The translations under genes were made by a program, and so were the position numbers. Positions 1 through 9,193 of a stretch of 64,000 bases of DNA are shown here, one piece after another. The DNA lies in the NCBI RefSeq assembly GCF_003015185.1, contig NZ_CP027860.1, forward strand, positions 1,302,001-1,366,000. The letters run 5' to 3'. The first letter of the stretch is position 1; each line of letters opens with the position of its first letter. The DNA comes from Ahniella affigens. Lineage in GTDB: Bacteria > Pseudomonadota > Gammaproteobacteria > Xanthomonadales > Ahniellaceae. The notes under the pieces are model-generated. The model was not told where the DNA came from. It was given only the letters and a program-made list of their open reading frames with translations, and did no database searches.

Positions 1-104
1 GAGGGCTACTTGCGACAGTGCGCTATGGTAATAATCGCGCACCGGCATTGACCCTTAGACGCGCGCATCAACGCACCTTCGTTACGACCACAACTCCCAA
101 CGCA

Positions 105-749
105 TCATTGTGTGGTGACGCTGTAACTGATCGCGCCGGTGTCCGCACCGTGCGGGTCGCTGCAGCGGAAGCTGTGCGTCTGCAAACCGACGCTGGTCGG
201 CTGGATGCGCTTGACAGCGAAGAACGTCTTGAACGTCGCGATCGGGTAGTCCAGATTGGCCTGAACGAGTGTCCGAGAGCCGCTGCTGACCGTTATGTCG
301 GCATGCGTTGGCAGGCTCAGGAACCGGCAACTGAGCGCATCGTGATCGGGGTCAATCACGCTCAGATCCCGAAACATGGGCACCCATTGGGTGATGCCCG
401 TGGTCAGGAACTTGCGGACACCGCTGACGAACTGTGGCGCGCTATTCACCAGTGTGACGGTGAGGGCAAAACTGCGGCTGGTGATCGCACCTAGTGCATC
501 CGTGACGCTGACTGTGATGTTGGTATTACCAAACGCGCCATCGCGCGGTCGGATCCGGAGACAAGGTGTGTTGCCGGGTTCGAAAATCAGCAAGCTGTTG
601 GCGCTGCCGTGAGCGACCAATCCGGGATTGCTCGAGACCGCTGCGATGGTTAAGGCCTGCGCTTGCTCGTCTGTGCCGCCGCCTGGTCCAAGCCCCGTGA
701 GCGGTACACACACAGATTGGTTCTCCTGAATGGTCTGGGCGTGGATCAT
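105..749 (-). pseudogene. Frameshifted C-terminal part of the metalloprotease-like secreted protein
   Basis: These 214 residues continue the cadherin-like repeats of the preceding frame, for example SFALTVTLVNSAPQF and VIDPDHDALSCRF. The join is at a run of five G on the + strand (759-763). With six G the text would read INDPPSLN straight into this segment, matching the repeat pattern, so a one-base loss (mutation or sequencing error) separates the two parts. Joined, the protein would be about 935 residues. No ribosome-binding site suits an independent start at 749. Confidence 0.65.
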
Positions 750-751
750 GT

Positions 752-2908
752 TCAGGCTGGGGGATCGTTGATCGCGGCGATGGTGACGAACAGGTTGTTG
801 CTGACGATCGAGCTCAGGTCATCAAATGCCCTGACGGAGAACGCACCGACATTGCCGCTTAGATTGCTGGGTGGCAGCCAGGTGAAGTGTTGGTCTGAGG
901 TCAATACGTCGCCTACGTTGATGAGTGTCCCGTCACCACGACGGAGACTGCCGCTCGTGATGGCGTTGATCTTGAGCGCCAGGGGCTGTCCATCAACGCT
1001 GAGCGCGCGGAGTGCGGTGAGCAAGTCGCCGCTCGACAACTGCAATGCGCTGTCTTCGTTGATGCTATAGGTCAGCATGGTGGGAACGATGGTCGGTGCG
1101 TCGTCATCGACATTTTGAATCTCAATCGGCAGCGTGACTGGGCCCGTGCTGCCCTGACTGTTACGCGCTTCAAATGTCAACGTTCGAAGGCCGGCGACGC
1201 CGGTCGATTGCAGATAGAAGCAGCGGCCGTTCCGCTGCGAGAGCCCGTCGGTGAGCTGCACGTGGGCCGGTGGGCTCAGAATAATCTGTTCGGCGACACC
1301 GCCGTCCGGGTCGTCGACCGGCAGACACGTTACCCAAGTCGAGTCGTTTTCAGACAAGATGACGCGCCGTTCGAAGACGCGTGGCAGATCAGGCTCTGGG
1401 CTCAGATTGACGCGGATTTCGGTGGGGTTGATGGCGCCGGTGGTTGGGTTCCGCGCTTGCAGCAAGAACGCTGGGATCTCTGCGCCATGCATGTTGAGCG
1501 GCGGCGTCCAATACCAAGTCTGTCCGGGCAACAACTGGCTCTCATGATTCACCGCTTCGCCCGCTTCGGTCATCAGCTTGCCGCGAAACTGGCGCAGCAA
1601 GCGAAAGTGTATTGGTTGGTCAAACGGGTCGATGAGGCTCGCACGGTTTGCAAGGTCCTGATAGGACACGGTCACGGGTGAATCTTCGGCGCCTACCATC
1701 GTGACGTTGGCGGCGGCAAATGGCGGCAGGTCCGTCCCTTCAAAGTTCAGGCGGACTGTCAATGTATCGCGACCAAACAAAAGCTTTTCTTCATTCGCAT
1801 CGAAGATGTTGAGCCAGCGAACGACTGGTTGTTCTGTGGGGTCATTGGGCCAAGCTTTGATCAACAGCCACGTTTGAAGTCCGAGGTCATTGGGCGGCGT
1901 GATCACCCAGTTCTGCGTGTGGCTACCATCGTTGGCCGTGTAGCCGTCAAACAAGAGCGTCACGTAGTTGTTGGTGTGCGCACTCATCGACCAAATCATC
2001 ATCCGAACAGCCCCCGGACTGCTGACGCCGTCGGCTTTGCGGACACGAATGTCGACGGCGCTCAAGTCTGGTGTCGGAGCGTAGGTCTCCAGGACATCTT
2101 CGCGACGCAAGCCATTGGCACGCAACCGCGTCAGTTCCGCTAACTCAAAATCGGCAATGCGTTCGTCGATACTGCGGTCGCTGCGCTCAGTTCGCCCCAT
2201 GGGATCAACATCATAGTCGCGATGCTCCAGCCAGTATCGATGCACGGTCTGGTCATAAATGATGTTGGCATGAATGATCGGTTCAACGCCTGTCGGATCG
2301 TCGCGGTTGTTATAAGCATAGTATTCAGGGGCTCCGGCGCCAAAACCATGCAGAATCTCATGGCTCAGCGCTATCAGCGTGCTCCAGTAGTAGTTCAGGC
2401 TGCTAAGGCCGGTTCCGGGAATGATATTGGTGCCGAGGTTGTCCCGGTCCAGCAGACTGTACAAACGCAGGCCCACCTCGGTGTCGCCGTTTTCAGCAAT
2501 GCTCATCGAGCTGTGCCCTGGGTCCATGCGTAGCCAGACCTGCACGCCATAGCTTCGATATCGATAGAGGCCAATTGCCTCGCCCGAGAACGTTGAGCTT
2601 GGAGCGGTATCGGTGAAGGTGAATCCGGTCTGCGGATCGAGAACGAACCGTCTGATCGTGCGGCGCGCGAATACCGCGTTCAGATCCCCAACCATTTTGG
2701 TCAGACGCAGCTTGACCTCGTCGGCGCTACTGCCCTGCAGGTATGCTGTGGGAATGATGAAGCGGATCGGATGCTGCTGGATACCGGCGAGGTCGCGAAC
2801 GTCTTCACCGGTCTCGCTCGCAGCATTCGCCAGTTCGGACCATGTGCAAAAGCACCACACAAGTAACAGCAGCAAGCACTGATTGAAGCGGCCGGTAGGC
2901 AAGCTCAT
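752..2908 (-). CDS. Secreted metalloprotease-like protein with cadherin-like repeats, main part (frameshifted)
   Basis: Residues 1-29 form a signal peptide (hydrophobic CLLLLLVWCFCTW, likely cleavage after ELANA). A zinc-metalloprotease signature HEILHGFG lies at residues 183-190, with a DPMG that could be a Met-turn at 235-238; this resembles metzincin peptidases, but the third His of HExxHxxGxxH is not in the usual place. The C-terminal half is Ig/cadherin-like, with phrases such as INEDSA and AINDPP. I start at 2908 because GGGAGAG precedes it; an in-frame upstream ATG at 2947 adds 13 non-signal-like residues. The frame stops at 752 right after AINDPPA, and the same domain type resumes in another frame. 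Function as a secreted peptidase is inference; it could be an inactive adhesin-like protein. Confidence 0.75.
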   Translation of the reverse strand: MSLPTGRFNQCLLLLLVWCFCTWSELANAASETGEDVRDLAGIQQHPIRFIIPTAYLQGSSADEVKLRLTKMVGDLNAVFARRTIRRFVLDPQTGFTFTDTAPSSTFSGEAIGLYRYRSYGVQVWLRMDPGHSSMSIAENGDTEVGLRLYSLLDRDNLGTNIIPGTGLSSLNYYWSTLIALSHEILHGFGAGAPEYYAYNNRDDPTGVEPIIHANIIYDQTVHRYWLEHRDYDVDPMGRTERSDRSIDERIADFELAELTRLRANGLRREDVLETYAPTPDLSAVDIRVRKADGVSSPGAVRMMIWSMSAHTNNYVTLLFDGYTANDGSHTQNWVITPPNDLGLQTWLLIKAWPNDPTEQPVVRWLNIFDANEEKLLFGRDTLTVRLNFEGTDLPPFAAANVTMVGAEDSPVTVSYQDLANRASLIDPFDQPIHFRLLRQFRGKLMTEAGEAVNHESQLLPGQTWYWTPPLNMHGAEIPAFLLQARNPTTGAINPTEIRVNLSPEPDLPRVFERRVILSENDSTWVTCLPVDDPDGGVAEQIILSPPAHVQLTDGLSQRNGRCFYLQSTGVAGLRTLTFEARNSQGSTGPVTLPIEIQNVDDDAPTIVPTMLTYSINEDSALQLSSGDLLTALRALSVDGQPLALKINAITSGSLRRGDGTLINVGDVLTSDQHFTWLPPSNLSGNVGAFSVRAFDDLSSIVSNNLFVTIAAINDPPA

Positions 2909-3274
2909 GAGTTCTCTCCCCTTTGGGCTGGATCGACGTCCAAGCATTCGGGCCGCGCGGACGCAGAGTGAGTTCGGCCCGGATTGCGGCGTTGCAGCTA
3001 AGCGTCGGATATTGGTGATGCTGGGCGGCCCATCCGTGGATTGCGTGAATCGTGCACGAGTTCACTGTTTCCTGAGTCAGGGAGAAACGTAGTCCCGTTA
3101 GTCCGGACTGTCTGCTATCCAGAGATAGGGGGCTGACCTGTCTTTCGTCAGGTGGCTCGATTGGCGCCGAGGCGTCAGCGTCGACGGAATACGGGCGACG
3201 CGTTCATGAGACTCTGAACAAGCACAGAGTCGATGTGCGTCTGAAAGTCCAAGATGGACCAATTCAGAGCCGCC
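2909..3274. other. Intergenic region with two hairpins
   Basis: No convincing gene. The part next to 2908 must hold the promoter of the metalloprotease-like gene. The other end, just after the stop of the GAF gene, holds two consecutive inverted repeats (3210-3231 and 3238-3270). Confidence 0.5.
3210..3270. repeat. Double hairpin, member of a dispersed palindrome family
   Basis: Stem 1 pairs GACTCTG (3210-3216) with CAGAGTC (3225-3231). Stem 2 pairs TCTGAAAGTCCA with TGGACCAATTCAGA (3240-3268). Stem 2 nearly matches hairpins at 61646-61676 and 9009-9043. It begins 5 bases beyond the stop of the GAF gene, so it may also act as its 3' end or terminator; there is no clear T run. Confidence 0.55.
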
Positions 3275-4855
3275 TTACGGATGGTGGGCGTCGAGCCAGG
3301 ACAGCACGCCATCAGGCAGCTCGTCGAGTTGCGCCAGGGCGTGATCGAGGAAGCCCTCTGGGTCTTTGGCTTGGCTGAGCTTGCAGAGCACCACGAGATG
3401 TGACGGCTCGGCCCGCATAAGCTCTGTGTCACCAACATATGAACGGTGCAACGCTTGCAGACATTCTTCGATTCGCTTTCTTGAATCAACTGACGGTGCG
3501 CCCGAGAGTAGTACGCCGAGCGAGCGTGGGCGCAGTTGGCACATTGGGATATTGGCGTCGACCAGAAAATTGGCAATGCGTGCTGCGTAGGGCGTGATGA
3601 TTTCATTCAGGCGAATGGCGTCGACATAGCTGTGCGGATTGATGCGGATCAACCACAAGGCCATGCCCCTGCCACCGCGCGAGACGGCTCGGCACTGGGC
3701 CTTCAACTGTTTTCGAAACTGCGTCGAGCTGCTCAACCCAAATACCGCTTGCTCGCCTTGGCGGCGATCGAGCTTGCCAGTTGCCCGGCGCAGATTTTCC
3801 CGGGCGCGGCCCAGCTCCACCGCCTGGCGCTCAGCCCGGGCCTGGCTTTGCTGCAAGCGGTGAGCGGTCGATAGCAGGTGAATGGCGCCAGCGACGGCGT
3901 CAGCCAGAGCACGCAGCAAGACCCGATTTTCGCCCGAGAACGGCTGGCTTGTCTCGGCTTCCAGATTGAGCACACCAAACACGCGGCCCTTCAGCGATAT
4001 TGGCAGTGCGAGCTCCGCGCGCACGCTGGGATTGACGGTACTGTAGTGCGGGTCTTTGCTGACGTCGTCCACGTAGATCAGCACCCCTTCGCGGAAGCAT
4101 CGGCCAACCACGCCCTCGTTGATTGGCCACTGCTTGCCGCGATACGTGATGTGCGGTGACGCGCCGAGGTGTGCCGCGACTTCCAGGTGCCCGACTAGAT
4201 CGCCCTCCAACAGGACCGTTGATTCGACCGTTTGGAAGCGGGCGGCCAGCGATCGCAAGACGAAGCCGAGCAGCGCATCAAGGTCTTCCGATTCCATCGC
4301 CTGGCGCGTGAACTCCGCGACCACTTCCAGTAATTGCGTGCGCCGCGTCAGTTCTTCGACGCGGCGCGCACCAGCGATCGTGCCGGCGATCTGTTCGGAA
4401 ATGGTTTTCAAGAGGTCCAGGGACCCGTCAAAGGTGCCGACCTCCGTGCTCTCCAGATTCAGAACGGCGATCACGGTACCCCGAAACAGAATCGGCACGC
4501 AGAGTTCGGATTGCCCGCCGGGCAACGTGTGGACGAAGTTTGGATACTGGCTCGCGTCGCTGACCAACACGGGTCGGCCTGTGGCGGCGACCTCACCCAC
4601 GACACCAGAGCCCAGTTCGCGGCTGTAGCCGACATGGATGTCGGTCGGCAACGACGTCGACAACGCTTCGCAGACGAATCGATTGCTCTGGCGGTCGATG
4701 CTTACCAGGGCAACGAGCTGCCATTGAAAGTAGCCCGCCAACGCGTCCGCTACGCGTTGCAGCATCGGGCGCAGACTCAGATCCTCGGTGGCCAGGCGGG
4801 CCAATTCGGCAAGAATCTCGGGTAATGGCTGTGTGGATCGGGTTCGACGACTCAT
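3275..4855 (-). CDS. GAF-GAF protein with degenerate GGDEF-like C-terminus
   Basis: 526 residues, no membrane segment, so cytoplasmic. Two GAF domains lie at about 12-160 (SGVVGEVAATGRPVLVSDAS) and 172-322 (NEGVVGRCFREGVLIYVDDV), followed by a helical linker. The last 150 residues keep the GGDEF fold pattern (ALWLIRINPHSYVDAIRLNE resembles the metal-binding strand of cyclases), but the signature position reads RPRSL, so cyclase activity is unlikely. GAF domains bind small ligands or sense redox; a regulatory role in cyclic-di-GMP signalling is inference. The ATG at 4855 overlaps the stop of the upstream gene (ATGA), indicating translational coupling. The in-frame extension to 4969 is Arg/His-rich and lies inside that gene. 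Confidence 0.8.
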   Translation of the reverse strand: MSRRTRSTQPLPEILAELARLATEDLSLRPMLQRVADALAGYFQWQLVALVSIDRQSNRFVCEALSTSLPTDIHVGYSRELGSGVVGEVAATGRPVLVSDASQYPNFVHTLPGGQSELCVPILFRGTVIAVLNLESTEVGTFDGSLDLLKTISEQIAGTIAGARRVEELTRRTQLLEVVAEFTRQAMESEDLDALLGFVLRSLAARFQTVESTVLLEGDLVGHLEVAAHLGASPHITYRGKQWPINEGVVGRCFREGVLIYVDDVSKDPHYSTVNPSVRAELALPISLKGRVFGVLNLEAETSQPFSGENRVLLRALADAVAGAIHLLSTAHRLQQSQARAERQAVELGRARENLRRATGKLDRRQGEQAVFGLSSSTQFRKQLKAQCRAVSRGGRGMALWLIRINPHSYVDAIRLNEIITPYAARIANFLVDANIPMCQLRPRSLGVLLSGAPSVDSRKRIEECLQALHRSYVGDTELMRAEPSHLVVLCKLSQAKDPEGFLDHALAQLDELPDGVLSWLDAHHP

Positions 4856-5520
4856 CGGCCCGAGTTTACGGGTTTGCGCGTGGGGATGGTGTTCACGGTG
4901 ACGCTCGGGGTCGTTCCCACGGTGTCGATGAGCGCGGGGAGCACGGCGATCTCGACGAGTTGCTGCCAACGCGGTTCGGCGGTGAACCCGACGCAGGCCT
5001 CATTGGCGGTACTGAGTGCGTATTGAACGTTCTGCTCCAAATGCCAGGTGACCAAGGTGCGATACTGGGGCTGCTTCTGCCCAAACGGCGAGAAATGGGC
5101 GTCCAGACGCTCCGGGCGGGCGGGGCAGTCGGTGTTGAGTTCCCACTCCACCAGCGTCGCGCTCGCCGCACGTTCAACATTGAGCCAGCGCACCTTGCAG
5201 AACTGGCCATCTGCCACCAAGCTGAAATCCTGAGCCAGCGCAGCCCCCATCTCGGCGGGGCTGATGGGGTCTGGGAAGCGCCGATCGAGATTGACGCGCG
5301 GGATCTGCAGGCGACCACGCAGCTGCTTGCCTGCTGCTGTAAAGCTCAGGAATCCGGTTTGGGTCGTTAGCCCCGCCTTTGGTTGGGGGGCAGCGGATGC
5401 CTGCGCTGACTTGGCCGCGGCCACTGGGGCGACCAGGGCGATCAAAAGAGCAGCGCAAGAGGTGATTGGCCGCAGGCTGACTTTGTGTGGGGCGTTGGTT
5501 CGCGGAATACTGGTTCGCAT
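4852..5520 (-). CDS. Secreted hypothetical protein coupled to the GAF protein
   Basis: 222 residues starting MRTSIPRTNA. The signal-like hydrophobic stretch SCAALLIALVAPVAAAKSA suggests export to the periplasm. I recognise no domain. The mature part has two Cys pairs (KVRWLN near FCK, NTDCPARP, NEACVGF) that may form disulfides in the periplasm. The stop overlaps the ATG of the GAF gene, so the two are made together, and this may be an envelope input for it (inference). An upstream in-frame ATG at 5586 would prepend 22 residues without signal character, so 5520 is preferred. Confidence 0.7.
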   Translation of the reverse strand: MRTSIPRTNAPHKVSLRPITSCAALLIALVAPVAAAKSAQASAAPQPKAGLTTQTGFLSFTAAGKQLRGRLQIPRVNLDRRFPDPISPAEMGAALAQDFSLVADGQFCKVRWLNVERAASATLVEWELNTDCPARPERLDAHFSPFGQKQPQYRTLVTWHLEQNVQYALSTANEACVGFTAEPRWQQLVEIAVLPALIDTVGTTPSVTVNTIPTRKPVNSGR

Positions 5521-5707
5521 TGCCCAATCATTCGATGCTTCACGTGAATAGAATGTCGAAAAACTGTGAGCGGTGAAAATAATCACGGGTTGTGTCGGGT
5601 TCCGGGACGCTTACGCGAATGCCCGAGGTCCATGTCGCGCAAACCGGCCGGCCAATCTGCGAACATTGCGCCGCCGCGCGGTAACGCGTGTTCGGTTCGA
5701 GGCTGCC
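5521..5707. promoter_or_regulatory. Divergent intergenic region
   Basis: 187 bases between two divergent genes for exported proteins; promoters for both must lie here. No recognised operator was seen. Confidence 0.3.
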
Positions 5708-6349
5708 ATGGTGACTCAACTCGGCTGCGTGTTCGGGATTGTCTTGGGTGGGTTTGCGCTGGTGAACGCGCGTTCGGTAGCGGCGGACCCCGGCGTCGGC
5801 ATCGTTGTGGATGCGAACGAACGCGTCTATATCGCCGATCCTGGGAGCAATCGAATCTGGCGGCTCCAACCTGATGGTCGGGCTGAGGTGTTACTGGAAG
5901 ATCGCCACTCGCATTTGCTCCAACTCGGGCCAGACTCCGTGCTTCGGGGTGAGCATTTGGCGTATCGGCCTGATCAGCGTTGGGACAGCCGATTCTGGGA
6001 ATTTGATCTCAAGCACAACCACTTCCGCTGGGCCGGACCGGCGCTCACGGATCTGAATCCCTTTCCTGATGGCCAAACGTTGCATTTGGACGGGCAAGGA
6101 AACGCCTACAGTTGGTTGTGGGCAGGGCCCGATCGCGCGAGCCAGGTTCTGCGCCGACGATTGCCAGAGGGGCAGATCGAAATCCTTGGGCATGACGCTT
6201 GGCTGCCAAGCAAATCCGTGACACCGACCGCTGCGCTGATGGCGCAAGGGCGGCCGTTTCATCAAATTGTCAGCATCGCCTTTGCGCCCGACGGCGGCAT
6301 GCTCGTTGTCCAGTTAGATCAAGCCGATTGGTTAAATGCTGAATTGAAC
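5708..6349 (+). pseudogene. Secreted NHL/propeller-like protein, 5' part interrupted by IS21 element
   Basis: The first 214 codons of an exported protein: signal peptide MVTQLGCVFGIVLGGFALVNA, then repeats typical of NHL/SMP-30-type propellers (GIVVDANERVYIADPGSNRIWRLQPDG; SIAFAPDGGMLVV). Start chosen at the ATG preceded by CGAGG at about 5698; the frame is open further upstream but without signal character. The frame is cut at codon AAC (6347-6349) by the insertion sequence. Removing the element and one target copy joins it in frame to 8319-8669, giving about 330 residues, so the break is recent. As it stands, the reading frame runs into the element and stops at 6529. Confidence 0.8.
6344..6349. 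repeat. Target-site duplication, left copy (TTGAAC)
   Basis: Identical to 8313-8318 on the other side of the IS21 element; IS21 elements usually duplicate 4-8 bp. Confidence 0.85.
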
Positions 6350-6409
6350 TGTCAACGCCGATTGAATCCTGACCCACCCTGCCGAAGTAATGCTGACCCA
6401 CCCACCGAG

Positions 6410-8220
<1,811 letters not shown>

Positions 8221-8312
8221 CGGCGCTTCCGTTTCCTAGGAAGCACCTGCCGTATACACAGATGAGTCAGTTTTCAACCGGCAGGTGGGTCATTTTCCAA
8301 CTGGCGCTAACA

Positions 8313-8318
8313 TTGAAC
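8313..8318. repeat. Target-site duplication, right copy (TTGAAC)
   Basis: Second copy of the 6-bp duplication made by the IS21 insertion. Deleting the element plus this copy restores the reading frame of the host gene. Confidence 0.85.
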
Positions 8319-8669
8319 CATCGAACCATTCTCCGGCGCAGCCAGATCCCCTTCCGCGACAACATCATCCCCGTCCCCGAGTTCATGAATCGGTTCTTTG
8401 GCGGATGGATACGAACGAACGACGAGGTGTTGGTTGCCGATGCCGGTACGCGGCAGGTGATTCGAATGGACCGCAATGGCCGAGTTGGCGCCATCAGTCC
8501 GTTGACCGATGCCTACTTTCCGGTTGGTCTGACCGAACGACGCGATGTGCTTTATGTGCTGGAGTACCCAGATCCCGGAAACAACAAACCGCTGCGTGTT
8601 CGTCGCATAGCGGACTTGCGAACGGGATTGGGAGTGATCATGGGCGACCTACACGTGGCCGGGTTCTAG
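8319..8669 (+). pseudogene. Secreted NHL/propeller-like protein, 3' part beyond the IS21 element
   Basis: 116 codons plus stop continuing the interrupted propeller gene, with repeat phrases DEVLVADAGTRQVIRMDRNGRVG and DVLYVLEYP. The codon phase at 8319 matches that of 6347-6349 after excision, so the ancestral text read AELN then HRTILRR. It has no start or signal peptide of its own and is probably not translated alone. No other gene follows closely that would be affected in polarity. Confidence 0.8.
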
Positions 8670-9193
8670 CTGGTGCGGAATGCGTTCCAATAGTGGCCTC
8701 GCGTCGACGGATAACTGGCCACGATCTGGCGGCACCGGTTGATGCGTGAGTCTGTCGAAAGCCTGTGCTACCCATTGATCCTCGCACCGAGCGCTTGGCC
8801 GGAAGTCGCACGATGATTCAGTTCCCTGGAATGATTTCTAGCGAGGTCTAGCAGCAGGCACGAAGCGCGGCCCGAAGAAGCTGGCGACGCCTTGTGAGCC
8901 GCTGAACAAGTTCAGGGGCGATGCCGGCTATGGATGGCTTGCCCAGAATCAAGCACGCTGGTGCTTGATTCTGGAGCACGGAATCCGGACATGCGCCGGA
9001 CTCGGTGTGGGTCTGAAAAACCAGAATGAGCATATTCAGACCCTTCCAAACAAATTATCGCGGCTCATCGCAGCTTACGCTCGTGGTGGTGAAATCAGCG
9101 ATGCCAGTTGCACCGTGCGCGCCTATGATCTCTGGAACAGCGATGCGATAAGTGCGAGGAATAGAAGAGCGACTTTGGACTGCACATGAACAT
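8670..9193. other. Intergenic region with compound hairpins
   Basis: No supported gene. It contains the palindrome cluster at 8943-9043. The stretch next to 9193 is the 3' end of kinase A. Confidence 0.5.
8943..9043. repeat. Compound hairpin repeat (three palindromes)
   Basis: Three consecutive inverted repeats: a perfect 14-bp stem CCAGAATCAAGCAC (8943-8956) with its complement (8961-8974); TCCGG/CCGGA (8984-9000); and GGGTCTGAA (9009-9017) with TTCAGACCC (9035-9043). The same ordered parts recur at 61552-61676, and single parts at 3238-3270 and 34210-34228, so this is a dispersed family rather than chance. Role unknown: REP-like element or bidirectional terminator. Confidence 0.65.

Noticed and set aside
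1-104. Gene continuing beyond the left edge
   Set aside because: After the stop at 105 no frame on the minus strand has coding character; nothing supported here.
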